From Leptobrachium leishanense (taxonomy: Eukaryota; Chordata; Amphibia; Anura; Megophryidae), in contig CM019069.1 in the NCBI GenBank assembly GCA_009667805.1, forward strand, positions 57,292,422-57,356,421: DNA of 64,000 bases, in the 5' to 3' direction. Made by a program: the position numbers and the translations under genes. Position 1 is the stretch's first letter. Every line of letters begins with the position of its first letter. Below the pieces are notes generated by a model that saw nothing but the letters and a program-made list of their open reading frames with translations, was not told the DNA's origin and made no database searches. This document shows, piece by piece, positions 24,926 to 36,749 of this stretch.

Positions 24926-26026
24926 CTCTTTCGCTGCTGAGGCTTTTCCCGCCTCTGTGCGGAGCTCATTTTTACTGGTTTCGCTCATCATGTTTAAACG
25001 TGTTTTGAAGCCTTATATAATATGTCTGGGTCATATACTAAAATATCGTTCTTTCCGTCAGAATCGGCAGATTCATAATGTCATTATTATATGTATACGT
25101 CATGACCTGTCTGTATATTATAACAAAAAATGCAATAAAATATGAATTTTCAATAATTTACAACGTGTAAAGTGTGTTTTTTTCCCATTTTAACATGCGA
25201 GCAATTGCGGTTATATTTTGTATGGGGTTCGCTTGTTAAAAAAAATTAGAGATGGGGTCTCGTTACACTTTTTTTTGGGGAAAATTACGCGATTTTTAAC
25301 GCACCGCATACAAAAATCTTTAGTGCAGCATCATTTTTCACATTATAATTGAAATGGGAACAATATTGCTGCATTAACAAACTAAAAAAAAAAAAAAAAT
25401 TCTTTTTTTTTTAAATATATATATTTTTTTTTCCACAGTCGTGTTTGGTATCGTTGGAACGGCCATGCTCTGACCGATCCAACAGTACCAAACTTTTAAC
25501 CCTTAGGGGGTTCCAATGAACCCCCTATCTCCACCATTGGTGGCAGCTAGAGGTTAACTCCAGGACTGGCGTCATCGTGCGCCAGCTCCGGGAAAGGATC
25601 ACGAACCGGCGCTTTTCAGCGCCGATTCGTGATCCGGCCCCCATGGGGTTAATGCCAGGAACCATTTGGAAGGGCAGGCTGTGCCCTTCCAAACGGTGCC
25701 TGGGTTAACCCCCTGCACGCCGCCAATCGGGAGGGAGAGAGGTCCGAAGGACCTCCCCCCCTCCCTTTCAGGCGCCTCCTCCGCACATGCGGGGGGCGCC
25801 TGAATTAGGTGTCATCGCGCCCCCGCGATGACACCTAATTACTCCGGCGGCGGTTCCGGGTGCTGGGCTGACATCGAGGATGTCAGCCTGCACCGGGGGG
25901 GCCAGCGATCGGCCGACCCGGAACCCGGCCGAACGCTGGCCCCAAAGAGAGGACGCATGGAACGCTACATGCATGGAACGCTACATGCGGTTGGACGCGC
26001 TGAGCGCGTCCATAGCATTGAAGTGG
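24926..26026. mobile_element. piggyBac-like hairpin-rich MITE, family P2, copy 2
   Basis: Inserted in copy B at TTAA (24922-24925; right flank CTAA at 26027-26030, one base changed). Copies A and C have an uninterrupted TCTTTAAGGGGTTG at this point, which fixes both ends. Starts CTCTTTCGCTGCTGAGG, ends TTGAAGTGG; the right part is a chain of GC-rich palindromes. Confidence 0.87.
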
Positions 26027-26234
26027 CTAAGGGGTTGAATAATTGTATCAATGAAGAATTCACAAAAGAAACATTTACTACTGTATTACAAAACCAATTG
26101 ATGTCATTTTAGTTGCATATGGTTCTTTAAAAAGTACTTGTAGGATTTCATTCTGAATACAATTACAAATGTACACTAAATTCCCTAAAACCCTTTACAG
26201 CATTGGGGGTTGAATAATTTTGAACACAACTGTA

Positions 26235-28031
26235 CGTTCGTACCTTGAAGGAAATACAAATTCAAGAATGAGCTAAAGGAAGATAAATTGGATGGAGATT
26301 TGCAACTTTATAATGCAACTTTGGATTGTAATGCCAGCGTTGTTTTACACTCGTTAACGTTTAACGCTTCGTGCAAAAATTCACGTGTTCCGCGTGCGAT
26401 TTTGCGTGAAGACTGTAATGTAGTTCCAAAACATCTTGGGCTCTATTTCCCATCAGGCTAAGCCAAGCTTATGAGTGACTGAGCATCATGGGAGATGTAG
26501 TTCCAAAACATCTGGGGAGCCAAGATTGCGGACCCCTGATTTACTGGTCCTACAGGGGAGAGTGTACGCTCTAAGGTAGAAGTCTCCGTTGTGTATGCTA
26601 CCTTACTATTGCCACTTTAAATTACCGCTTAGAGCTGCTGAGACAAAGTTAGCATTATTATTATTATTATAAAAATCGACACAGCTCGTGATGTTTTTCT
26701 TGGCTCTCCTACCCTGGGCTGAGTCACAGTCAAATTTGTCGAGTTGAGCTTTTCTATTCTTTTTGCTGGCCCTCCACCAGACCATACAGATGACCATCTA
26801 GGGAGACGAGGGGGGGGGGAGAAATACCCAACCTCAGGGCATCCTATTTATTAATGGCCGTACTGTTTAACATCCCTAGCGAGTTCCTAAAAACAGCAGG
26901 GAAAGTTCCAGCTGGAAAAAAAAAGAAAAAAAAAAATCGTACAAAAGGAATAGCCAGAGGTTTGTAACATTCAGTTTCTGTGATACATTTTTCACAGTAA
27001 AAAGCATGCAGTGACAGAAAATATTGATTGCACACTTAGTATGGGATCAATACATTCTGCAGGCTGAATTCATTTCCAACATGAACTTTACTTGTACCCT
27101 TCAGCTCCTTTTCTTGTTTTTGTCGTCGTGTTTTTTTTTTTAAATTCATATGTGCATTAACTTTTTTTTTTCGTTTTAACCACTGAAAAAGTCTCAAACA
27201 AAAATATCCCTTTTTACTAATGTCCGCACAGAAGTAAAAGTGAAGCAATAATTACTCACTGGGCTACCAGGCTCTATCCCAGATGCGTTGGAGACTGACT
27301 CATCCTAGGACCGTTGGTAGAAAAAGAAAAATACGCTTGTATATAAAGGGAATTTTGAAAGCATTTACAACATATTTGTATGGAAATATACCCGCTAAAT
27401 AGTTTCCTTAGTAAATCAGAATGTATTAATAATTGCATCTTTTAAATCTTAAATAAGTTTGGGTGGAGACTTTTTCCACAGCACTTCTATTTGAGTCTTC
27501 TATCTGTTGCTTAGGAAGTGCGCTCAGACAATATTATATTCTGCAGGAAAAGAAAGTTGTGTATATATAGAATCCTTTTTTATTTAAGATACAAATTTAT
27601 GGGATAAAAATGTTTTTCACTTATGATAAAATATGTCATTTTAAATGTTCCCCGGGTGATATACAGGGAGTCGTCAATCTAGATTTTTTAATACACATGA
27701 AATGATCTGCATTTTACAGAAATTATATATATAATTTATATATATTGGAGGTTATTCAATAAATGCATTTGTTTGCCACAACTGCAACAAGTTTCGGCAT
27801 TTAAAAAAAAAAAGAAATTCAGACAATGGCAGGAGAAGCTTCTTCTGTCCCTATACCACAAAAGGGTAACTCAAATGCTGAGGTTTGTGTCTGTTGCAAC
27901 AGTGGCAAACCCCAGGACTCGTTAAATAATCCCCCACTGCGTATGAGAGGCAGAAGCAATTGCGAAGACCTAAATTAGGAATAGTCATTTAGCTAGTACC
28001 CTGAATAGCAGTACTTTGAGAAAGGAGAAGA
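26235..28031. other. no gene; decayed hAT-type MITE near 26413-26545
   Basis: GTAGTTCCAAAACATCTTGGG and CATCATGGGAGATGTAGTTCC words mark an old hAT-type MITE ending near CGGACCCCTG. Elsewhere AT-rich with short A/T runs, a poly-G run near 26810 and an AT tract near 27729. Confidence 0.5.
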
Positions 28032-28035
28032 TTAA

Positions 28036-28437
28036 CCTCCCTGGTGGTCCGATTCTGACATATTTTATGGCAGAACCTGTACCCTTTTTTTTTTCATCCC
28101 CCTGGCGGTTCTCCAGAGTGTGGCTCAGGGTTAAATTTCTATGCTGAAAGTGGTAACCCCGAGCCACACTCGGGCTGGATAGACACCTGTCCCTGTGCTC
28201 CCTCGCTGTCCCCCGCAGTCACCTCCATCCGATCGCGGCGTCCTGCTTCCTGGTTTCCCTTCTCGCGAGAAGGGACCAATTAGCAGGGTGTCGTGATCGG
28301 ACGGAGGAGAATGCGATTGCGGGAGGTCAGCGAGGGAGCGCAGGGACAGGTATGTATCCAGCCAGAGTGTGGCTCAGGGTTACATTTTTATGCTGAAAGC
28401 GGTAACCCTGAGCCACTCGGGAAAACCACCAGGGTGG
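28036..28437. mobile_element. piggyBac-like MITE, family P1, copy 2
   Basis: TTAA at 28032-28035 and 28438-28441 flank CCTCCCTGGTGGT and ACCACCAGGGTGG. Interior stems GTGTGGCTCAGGGTT and GGTAACCCCGAGCCACAC as in copy 1. Contains a second P1 left-end-like word (CCCCCTGGCGGTT at about 28099), so it may be a composite. Confidence 0.78.
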
Positions 28438-28441
28438 TTAA

Positions 28442-29150
28442 GTTACAGATATGACAGTTACAGAATTTATAGTGGTTGTGGAGATAGTAGTAGTTCTATA
28501 CTTCAAAATCATTCTATACAAAACTACATAAACATTTTGTCTTGTCCCTAAAAATGGTTAATTGGCTCTTAAGTACAATTATCAGCCCCGGACAGGACAG
28601 GCACGTGGTTATTTTCAGCTTTCAACCTTTAAATGTGTTATACAGATTGAGGACCTGCTAACCAGAAACCTAGCGTTTTCTGAGTCTTCCCAAGTATTCC
28701 AGACAACCGGTGCTCAACCTGTAATAACCGTAACAGTAACCATTGAATCTCAACATTGACCTTTTTGAGAGGTAACTCCATAGATTGTACTATGAGGTAT
28801 TTTGGAAAAGGCACATGATTTAACAGACGAGAAGAATCCCTTGACTGGAAAAGGTTTCCCGCTAACAATAGTAAGAAAATCTGCATCAGCTATTTCAGTT
28901 TGTAGAAAATCACATAATAGAAAAGAAAATGTGTGCTTAAACAATGTCTGTCAAAGGCATATTATATACATAATGCGCTCTTGAAGGCTTCTTGATCGCT
29001 GAAGGCTACTGTAACACCTTTTTAATAAGGTACCGTCGAAATGGAATTTGTATGGTTAGCAGTGAAACTTTGTCTCTCTCCATTCATGTAACATCATTAT
29101 CCCTTGCCATTTGAAGATCCATACAGCATTGGTTGGCACTTTGTTTGAGG
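28442..29150 (-). other. possible 3' UTR downstream of the terminal exon
   Basis: Lies directly after the stop codon of the minus-strand exon at 29151, so at least part should be 3' UTR if that exon is real. I could not choose a polyadenylation site with confidence; no other feature seen. Confidence 0.35.
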
Positions 29151-29481
29151 CTATACAGCGGCGGTCATAGGGTTCTTTTGTCTTGGATCTTGAGGTCGGT
29201 ACTGGTATCGGTCTTCTCCTGGCCTCCCTCCACTGCCATATCCAGGTACCCTCTGCCTCGGGACAGGAGAAGGTGGAACATCTTGGCGGAGAGGACCTTT
29301 TGTGGACGGAGTTGGATATGGAGGGAATCGATAATTGTCATCTTGGTGTGCCTGGGTTCTGGAATAAGTACCTCTAGACGTTTGAGAGGGCTGTGTCACA
29401 TCATAATAGATTGGAGGATCTCTCTCTTTATACATAGTATGAGGTCCGGACATGTACTCGATTGGCTCCATAGGTCCCCGC
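29151..29481 (-). CDS. terminal coding exon of an unidentified host protein with C-terminal PDZ-ligand-like motif
   Basis: Minus-strand open frame of 109 residues to a TAG at 29151-29153. Immediately upstream lies a clear splice acceptor: a pyrimidine-rich tract ending CTTTATAG just before GCGGGGACC, and the frame is open from that point with one leftover base to complete a split codon. Composition is unlike junk: rich in Pro, Tyr, Arg, Gln and Ser (PPIYYDVTQP, YRFPPYPTPS, EDRYQYRPQDPRQ), a disordered tail, ending NPMTAAV. The last four residues fit a class I PDZ ligand (x-T-x-hydrophobic would need T at -2; here A at -2 and T at -3, so the match is imperfect). The style suggests a junctional or scaffold protein tail; I cannot name the gene. 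Earlier exons would lie at higher coordinates, possibly beyond the window. Confidence 0.68.
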
Positions 29482-29880
29482 CTATAAAGGACAAGCAAAA
29501 ATCATATCATATATAATTGTAAAAATGATTTACAGTAGTAATGAACATATTAGATATGCTATTAAGTTCTTTAGAACGGCCAAATAAACTTTTTAAAAAT
29601 GCCCACAACCATGATGTGATCTATTTAATTTTTGTCTATTCATACATATATAAAAAATAAGACCGCAATGACTTCGATGACTTCTAAAACAACAGAAGTA
29701 TTATTTTACCCTATAGGAATGCATATCATCAAAAGTAGTTTCTATTAAGTCCATTAGATTTTTGACAAATCAGGTGAGATTAATTCTGAATTAAAGAGAT
29801 AATCTATTCAAAATATGTGAGCAGAAGCAGTCAGTAACCTCTGCCCATTATATATATATTTTTTAATTTTTCATGATTTC
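29482..29880 (-). other. probable intron sequence upstream of the terminal exon
   Basis: AT-rich; contains the acceptor at 29482-29483 (AG on the minus strand) and its pyrimidine tract. No further exon recognised here. Confidence 0.45.
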
Positions 29881-29884
29881 CCTC

Positions 29885-30260
29885 CCCTTTCTTTCCCTTG
29901 GCGCGCACAGCTTCGCACAGAATTCTCTGAACTGTTACAATGCAATTTGCGCTTCTACACAGCTGGCGTAACATAGGAACAGCAAATTGCACACTGCTAC
30001 GGGACGTGTGCGCTTTACGTATGCAAGTTCTGTAGTGGCTATGCAGAATGATGGATCAGAGCTGCACATGCACGTGTAGATCCGATCCATTGGCTGCCTC
30101 TCTGAGACTGCTCGCTGCTGTTACCGGTGGACTCAGAGCGGAGCAGACGTCACCCTCTGCGTTCTGACATCACTAGTGACTGATCTGGTGACCAGCAGCC
30201 TGGAAATTCAAAATCCTGGCTGCTGCGGACATTGTGTGGGCTGGAGGAAACTCCTACACT
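29885..30260 (+). repeat. dispersed repeat F, copy 2
   Basis: Shares words with the copies at 22610 and 51215: GCACACTGCTACGG, GATCAGAGCTGCACATGCACGT, GGCTGCCTCTCTGAGACTGCT-type sequence, and GACATCACTAGTGAC (a 14-base palindromic word). No clear terminal repeats. Confidence 0.55.
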
Positions 30261-30311
30261 TCACTCAGCTTTACTCCAGGAGGAAAGAGGTGGGTGCCAC
30301 ATGTCCATTAA

Positions 30312-30915
30312 AGGGACACTACCACTAACGTAAATTGTAATTTGTTTTATATATATGCATAAGTAATCTGTTTTATAAGACGCATGCTGGTTTTTTTTTT
30401 TTTTGTTAAATGCTACAGAAGCTAAACCACAGACGTAAAGTAAAACTTGGCACATATTTTGGGAAATGCTGCATCATGGGAAAAAGCCACACAATGTAAA
30501 CAGTAAATAAAAACCTAACTTTATTTTCCCTTTTTACATGCAATTATCTGAGTCAATGATGTGGTGGAGTGAATGTTTAGCCTGGAGAACACAATAGCCC
30601 CATGCAGCCCTACCTGAGATCAGACCTGGCAGCTGAATGAGAGAAGACAGGGATTTTAACAAGACTTCTAAACGACACCCCTGGTGTTGTCCTTTGAATA
30701 CATCACCCACAATACAATGATGTGAGTCGGCTGCCTGAACCATAGACTCCATTCTATGGCCAAAGCCACACAATGAAGCACAAGTGATATAAAGATACGG
30801 GGAGGGGGGGCAGTTTAAAACACAAAATATAACAAAATGGATGCACCCAGTGACACATACAGATTAAAATATTTTCTTAACTCAAAATACATATCGGCAA
30901 CATAAAATAAGCGGT
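30312..30915 (-). mobile_element. T2/Kolobok-like MITE, copy 1, right end lost or replaced
   Basis: Starts TTAA then AGGGACACTACCACT (30308 onward). Interior matches the complete copy at 45670 in the opposite orientation. Its expected inverted right end is missing; instead another left-type end (TTTAAAGGGCCACTAC) begins at 30916, so two elements may be fused. Confidence 0.65.
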
Positions 30916-31060
30916 TTAAAGGGCCACTACAACAAAAGAATGACATGTTCTTAAGTGGTCAAGATCAGTACAGTGGTCAAGTGGATTTTCTGTCTTTTCC
31001 TACACAGCAACTGATATGTTTTGGTACTGTTATTTAAATCTCAGTGTGTCTTCATGCTAA

Positions 31061-31342
31061 GGCCCGCGTCAGACGAGCGCACTTTTTGCATCCGTTGGTT
31101 GTCCGTTGTAGCTTTTCAGAGGAGTCAATACACACGAAGCACGTGCACGCAAAACATGTTGCAACGGACGCCAAAGTGGCATCAACGTGAAAAAGCTAGA
31201 CAGACGTTGAGAAATAAAAAAAAAACTGTATGCAGTTTTTCTACATCAGTCAAAATTAACTGACACAATGTAACCACAATCTTATCAGTTAAAAAGTACG
31301 TCCGTTACTGTGCGCAGTCAGTGCGCTCGTCTGACCCCAGCC
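31061..31342. mobile_element. PIF/Harbinger-like MITE, short variant of family H2
   Basis: TAA on both sides (31058-31060, 31343-31345); ends GGCCCGCGTCAGACGAGCGC and GCGCTCGTCTGACCCCAGCC. 282 bp, shorter than other copies, with a poly-A run in the middle. Confidence 0.78.
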
Positions 31343-31345
31343 TAA

Positions 31346-33228
31346 GGTGTATGTGTGAGATTTTGAATACACATAATTTTCTTTTTTGTGTAAAAATATC
31401 TTGTCAAAGCCTTCTAAATATACAGTTGAGCTATACCAAAGAAAAATTGGATAAATAATTGATGGCAGGTTTTGCTGTGATATGTTCATAGTCCAAGACT
31501 GTTTAAATTTCCAGTGTTTTTATGTATAACAAAATTCAAATCAGGAATTAAAAAATACTACACAGAGCTTTTCATTTAATAAATATGATCTTAAATAAGA
31601 TTAAACAAAAAAAAGTAAATATTTTCATCTCCTGTGTGAGTGGTTTAGGAGATGGAGAATTATCATGGCTCAATCGCAATCCCAAGGCCTGGCCGTTTCA
31701 CGAAGAATGTAAACGTCGAGAAGAGATCTTGGAATAATGCAACGAGCAAAGACCCACACCACAGCAGATAGGATTTCAAAAGGAGAACAAATTCACGGAT
31801 TTCTGAACATTTCAAAACTGCTTTTGGTGCCAAATTCCTAAACCTTCTCCCCAAAAGAATAAAATACTAGTACAAAAGGTCAAAAACGATTTTTGTTTTG
31901 GACAGAAAGATTGAAGCATAAAGCAATTGTCAAAATAACAAGTCGGGTGCTTTGCAAAACTATAATTAAATTTGTTCCAAAAAGAACAAATTATGTCTGG
32001 CATTGCATCATAGGAAATGTAGTCCAGAGCAGCTGGAGTGGTAAAAACTTAGACATCATTGCTATAAAGTGGTGTCCCAGAGGAATGGACATATAAAGCC
32101 GAACAGACCCTGCAGGTTGTTCAGTTCAGGCCCCAGACCCTATGTATGTCAATACCAGGTGCTAAATACACCATTAACATGCAACACGTGTGTATTTTAT
32201 AAGAATGGGGTTTAATAGCACATGAGAAAGGAATTTAAAAGGCAGCACTGTCCGGAAAGCAACTGGACACGAAAACCACTCATAACACTAATCGACGGCC
32301 TCTCCTTTCCAGATGTCTCTGACTAAGATCACCTCACACACACGGTTATTAATTTGTGTTTGCCTTTATTGTCTTGCTTGATCTTGTGCAGAAAATTAAA
32401 TAACCAGGTTCTTAATGGAATGTCATGAATCTTCCATTGTGTGTAAACCAGGCCATGCTGTCTCTGTTCTGTGTACAGGTTTGCTTTTTAATGGCCATCG
32501 CGGGGGAGGGGGGACCTTTGAAAGATGGAATGTGTCGTTGTCTCCCCACTTCTTCTGACATCCAGAGGTTTTACCAGACATCAAGTTTAATGAGAGATTT
32601 TGTTAGCCTTGGGTATATTCAGAGTTTGGCTAATAAAGAAATAATGTGTAAAGTAGATGTGGTGGCCAGCTGGGTTTTGATATTTTATCCTAAATTATGG
32701 AAAGGGGTCACATTTCAAAGTCTGTCGTAAGACCTCTCATCATTTGGTAATAAAATGAATCTGTCCTTGACTGAGTTACTCTCCTTGTGATGTTGGCTTC
32801 AGCAATGGATATCATCTTGACCAAAGAGATCATAGCAATATCTCAAAAATTATGATATAGCCGTTACTTACCTGGTTCCAGCACCTAGTGCTTTCATGTT
32901 CCTGCTGGAAGGCATCAACCAGTGAGAAAATAATCAGGCATGCTCTGTGTACTTGACCCTCTGCTGAGATGCCAGCATGTCCACAGCTGATCCCCCTGTC
33001 TGAGTGTCGCGGAAGAGTCGTCTAACAGGACAGCCCTATGCTCACTCCACAGCTGTCACTCAATCTGTCGGCATAATACTGGAAGTGGTTGATACTGGAT
33101 TTTTCACTGAAGATAAAGCTAGTACATACATATAGACTTTTCAATTCCCTACCACAGGAAATTTCTATCAATCATAACTTGCTATGGTGAACAAAACATG
33201 GGTGCTTGAAAAGCAAATAAAAGGCCTC
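31346..33228. other. no gene seen
   Basis: AT-rich. A 101-codon plus-strand frame (32425-32730) has no recognisable domain or splice context. A CATAGGAAATGTAGTCC word near 32010 is a hAT-MITE relic. TTACTTACCTGGTTCCAGC near 32869 looks like a dispersed repeat rather than an exon boundary. Confidence 0.45.
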
Positions 33229-33446
33229 AAGCCAGAGATACACCGAATGCGCTGTGATGCGCAACGTGTGTAGGCGGTGCTGCATGTCGAGATGCGCTCA
33301 GTGTATACAGGCCTATCTTCTCTGGGCACTCTGCGCACCCAGCCACATGGCCCAATGCCGGCTGAGTTCAAATTATCTAGCTCTGAACACGATGTGACGC
33401 GAAGCAAAAGCTTTGCGCCGCATTGCGGTCAGTGTGTCTCTGGCTT
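33229..33446. mobile_element. short MITE with AAGCCAGAGA ends
   Basis: Left AAGCCAGAGATACAC, right GTGTGTCTCTGGCTT, complementary apart from two bases; GC-rich interior with GCGC words, unlike its AT-rich flanks. No convincing target duplication. Confidence 0.6.
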
Positions 33447-34434
33447 TACTAGCAAAGACTGGAGCCATACTTTGTTGGTTAGAGCGCTTGAAGCTTTTTT
33501 TTTTGTCTTTGTGTGTTTTTCCGTAGCACATCAAGGCCATATTGATTCAAGGGTTATTCATTAAACATCAATTAGGTGGGGATGTGTTAGGCAAAATAGC
33601 TGAATTTGACAGTTTTCAATGGCAGTATTTTATTTGCCTTTGATTTCATACACAATTATTTACTTGTCTGCAAACAAGTCTAAGGACATCAACCTCACCA
33701 ACCCTCTCCTAAGACATCAATACAGCGACCAAGGAGAAACCAAAGTACGAACATCCCAACCTTTCAACTAATTCCAACACTTCTTTAACATGTGACACAG
33801 GGTGAAAAACTCTTCCTACCCTTGCAAAAGAACCAAATTAATTTTTTATAAATTAAACTATTTCCTGTGTCCATTGTGACACTCTTGTAACATTTTCAGA
33901 GGATCCATGTGATATTCATATCCAACGTATATTCTTTTAAGACTATGGTCACACTATACGAGTTCGTACATGCCCGTACATGCCGCGTACTGTACATCAC
34001 AGGCAAGTTGGCCTTTGGAAGTGTGATTTCCCTGCTATCACTATTTGTGTTTTGCAAAGCAGCTGCTTTCAATGGATTGAGAAGAATAAACTCTGAACAC
34101 AATGGCTCAAAATCTCTCACTCTTGATGCACTAAACAAACACACAAGCTGGTAGCCACAGTGTGAACACCGAGAGCTTTGGGTCTCTGTCACAATAAACC
34201 ATATATATATAACCATCACTCTCGCTTAAGATTATGAAGTGCATTTACTAAACGTAATGCTTTCCTATTATTATTTAAATCCCTTTGATTTTGTTTAAAC
34301 TAGAATGTATTTTTACAGGAGGGGTGGGGTCGCGCCTATTCTCCGATGGGGCGGCTGCAACCACCAAATGAATCCAGCCCAGCAACATGTATAAAACATA
34401 ACAAGGAGAAAAATGTCGTCTGCGCTTATTACCA
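33447..34434. other. no gene seen
   Basis: AT-rich, with a TATATATATA tract near 34200. No supported feature. Confidence 0.5.
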
Positions 34435-34858
34435 TTATACCGTGTGAAACAAAATGCAATTAGAGGCTTTGGTTTCTGTTAATGGCCATTAAACGAGTAA
34501 GCTCACCCGCCGAACGTCAAGGCACTTCTAGTGAGGGTGAGTCCTGTATTACTCCTGTATTACATATGTTTTATTGTGCCTCCAGCCAGGTCATCTTTTA
34601 CAGCATGATTCCGCTCCGTGTCTTTGTTTTTTTGATCCCAAGGTGGATTTTTTTCTGGGAGGGCATAAATATGACCATCACTGTCCAAGCTGCTTTTCAG
34701 TCATGAGGCAAACTGGGTCGGTTTGCTACACAGCAGCCTGTGGCTTCATAGGACTCACCCTCACTAGAGGTGCCGTGACGTTCAGCGGGTGAGCTTACTC
34801 TTAATGGCCATTAACAGAAACCAAAGCCTCTAATTGCGTTTTGTTTCACACGGTATAA
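34435..34858. mobile_element. MITE with inverted terminal repeats of about 110 bp
   Basis: Left arm 34435-34544 (TTATACCGTGTGAAACAAAA ... AGTGAGGGTGAGTCC) and right arm 34751-34858 are near-perfect reverse complements around a core of about 200 bp. Arms contain the palindrome TTAATGGCCATTAA. Flanking duplication is ambiguous because the tips are AT-rich. Confidence 0.82.
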
Positions 34859-34937
34859 TAGAATGTATTTTTAACTTAAACTTTCTGATTTCTTCGAGTA
34901 ATGGCAAGTAAACCCTGTCTTTTTTACTTAGAATGCT

Positions 34938-35042
34938 ACGGAGCCCCGCCGGTGTCACGCTAAGTATTAAGACGTGCGCTCGATTTGATAGTGCGCACAA
35001 ATTAAAAAAACGTTTTGTGTGTGACACCGGCGGAGCCCCGTA
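34938..35042. repeat. short inverted repeat, CGGAGCCCCGCCGGTGTCAC arms
   Basis: Left CGGAGCCCCGCCGGTGTCAC (near 34939) and right GTGACACCGGCGGAGCCCCG (near 35020) are complements with two differences, around a core of about 60 bp. Probably a tiny foldback element. Confidence 0.65.
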
Positions 35043-35070
35043 TAATGCAGATACATCTGCAACCTATATA

Positions 35071-36685
35071 CAGTTGTGTTCAAAATTATTCAACCCCCAC
35101 TGAAATTGAGTGTTTTGGCCAGTTTGACATTGATTTTGATCATTCAGTCATCTTGCTTACAATTAAATCAAAGAGGCACGTGTAGGTCAGACAAATATAA
35201 CATAACATTTATAGTGAAATAACCACAAATGTCTTTTCTGTGCTCACATCATTATCAGTTTTATTCAACCCCAAGTGACATTCAATCTTAGTACTTATAA
35301 CTGTAAAAGGATGTTGTACTAACAGCTTTTAAACATGAAGCATAGCTTGACACAAGTGTCTTGCAGCGATCTACGGGTATCTTCGCCCATTCGTCATGGG
35401 CAAAAGCCTCCAGTTCAGTCACATTCTTAGGCTTGCGCACTGCAACTGCTTTCTTTAAGTCCCACCAGAGGTTCTCAATCGGAGTTAAGTCAGGTGACTG
35501 CGATGGCCACTCCAAAATGTTCCAGCCTTTAATCTGCAACCATGCTCTAGTGGACTTGGAGGTATGCTTGGGATCATTGTCCTGTTGAAAGGTCCAACGT
35601 CTCCCAAGCCTCAGGTTTGTGACGGACTGCATCACATTGTCATCCAATATCTCCTGGTACTGAAGAGAATTCATGGTACCTTGCGCACTCTGAAGCTTCC
35701 CTGTACCTGCAGAAGCAAAACAGCCCCGAAGCATGATTGACCCCCCGCCATGCTTCGCAGTAGGCAAGGTGTTCTTTTCTTCATAGGCCTTGTTCTTCCT
35801 CCTCCAAACATAGCGTTGATCCATGGGCCCAAACAGTTCTAATTTTGTTTCATAAGTCCACAGAACACTATCCCAAAACTTCTGTGGTTTGTCCACATGA
35901 CTTTTGGCATACTGCAGTCGACTCTTCTTATTCTTTGGAGACAGCAAGGGGGTGCGCCTGGGAGTTCTGGCATGGAGGCCTTCATTACGCAGTGTGCGCG
36001 TATTGTCTGAGCTGACACTTCAGTACCCACATCTGACAAATCTTTTCTCAGTTCCTCAGCAGTCACACGGGGACTTTTCTCCACTCTACGCTTCAGGTAG
36101 CGCACAGCAGCCGAAGTCAGCATCTTCTTTCTGCCACGACCAGGTAGCGTTTCAACAGTGTCCTTTGCCTTGAATTTGCGAATGATGCTTCCTATGGTCT
36201 CTCTTGGTATGTTTAACATCTTTGCAATCTTCTTATAGCCATTGCCCTTCCTGTGAAGAGTAATCACCTCTTCTCTTGTCTTCCTGGACCATTCTCTTGA
36301 CTTCACCATGTTTGTATCCACACCAGTTAATGTCTAGAAGGAGCCGAGTATCACAGTCATTTTATAGCTGCCTAATTGGTGCTTATTATGCTTTATTGCT
36401 GCTCCGTGACATCCACAGGTGTTTTCAATACCTGATTGAAGAACAGAGGTTCATTCAAGTGTTTTCAGAGTGGTAGTCTTTAAGGGGTTGAATAATTGTG
36501 TCAATGAAGAATTCACAAAAGAAACATTTACTACTGTATTACAAAACCAATTGATGTCATTTTAGTTGCATATGGCTCTTTAAAAAGTCCTTGTAGGATT
36601 TCATTCTGAATACAATTACAAATGTACATTAAATTCCCTAAAACCCTTTACAGCATTGGGGGTTGAATAATTTTGAATACAACTG
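35071..36685 (-). mobile_element. Tc1-type transposon, family T1, copy C
   Basis: TA at 35069-35070 and 36686-36687; ends CAGTTGTGTTCAAAATTATT and (one base changed) its complement; 1615 bp. The TTAA hit in copy B is uninterrupted here (about 36480). Confidence 0.92.
35288..36321 (-). pseudogene. Tc1-family DDE transposase, copy C, frameshift and catalytic change
   Basis: Same protein family as copies A and B. Starts [14 protein letters not shown] at 36321. One base is missing near 35998 compared with copy A, so the frame is lost after SAQTIR (about codon 108), and the remainder is read in another frame through 35288. The first catalytic aspartate is also gone: LWTYETK replaces LWTDETK (codon at 35852-35854, TAT for GAT). 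It shares Arg199 (IMLRGCF) with copy B. The 3' end near 35300 has a rearranged segment relative to A. Inactive by two independent hits. Confidence 0.9.
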
Positions 36686-36749
36686 TATCTACAGGACAGT
36701 AACAAATATAGAAAGGAAACTTGTCTGACCCCGGCCTTAAGCCAAAATC

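Noticed and set aside
32860..32960. Donor-like TTACTTACCTGG as the edge of a minus-strand exon
   Set aside because: The following sequence lacks a convincing open frame with an acceptor, and the phrase looks like a dispersed frog repeat.
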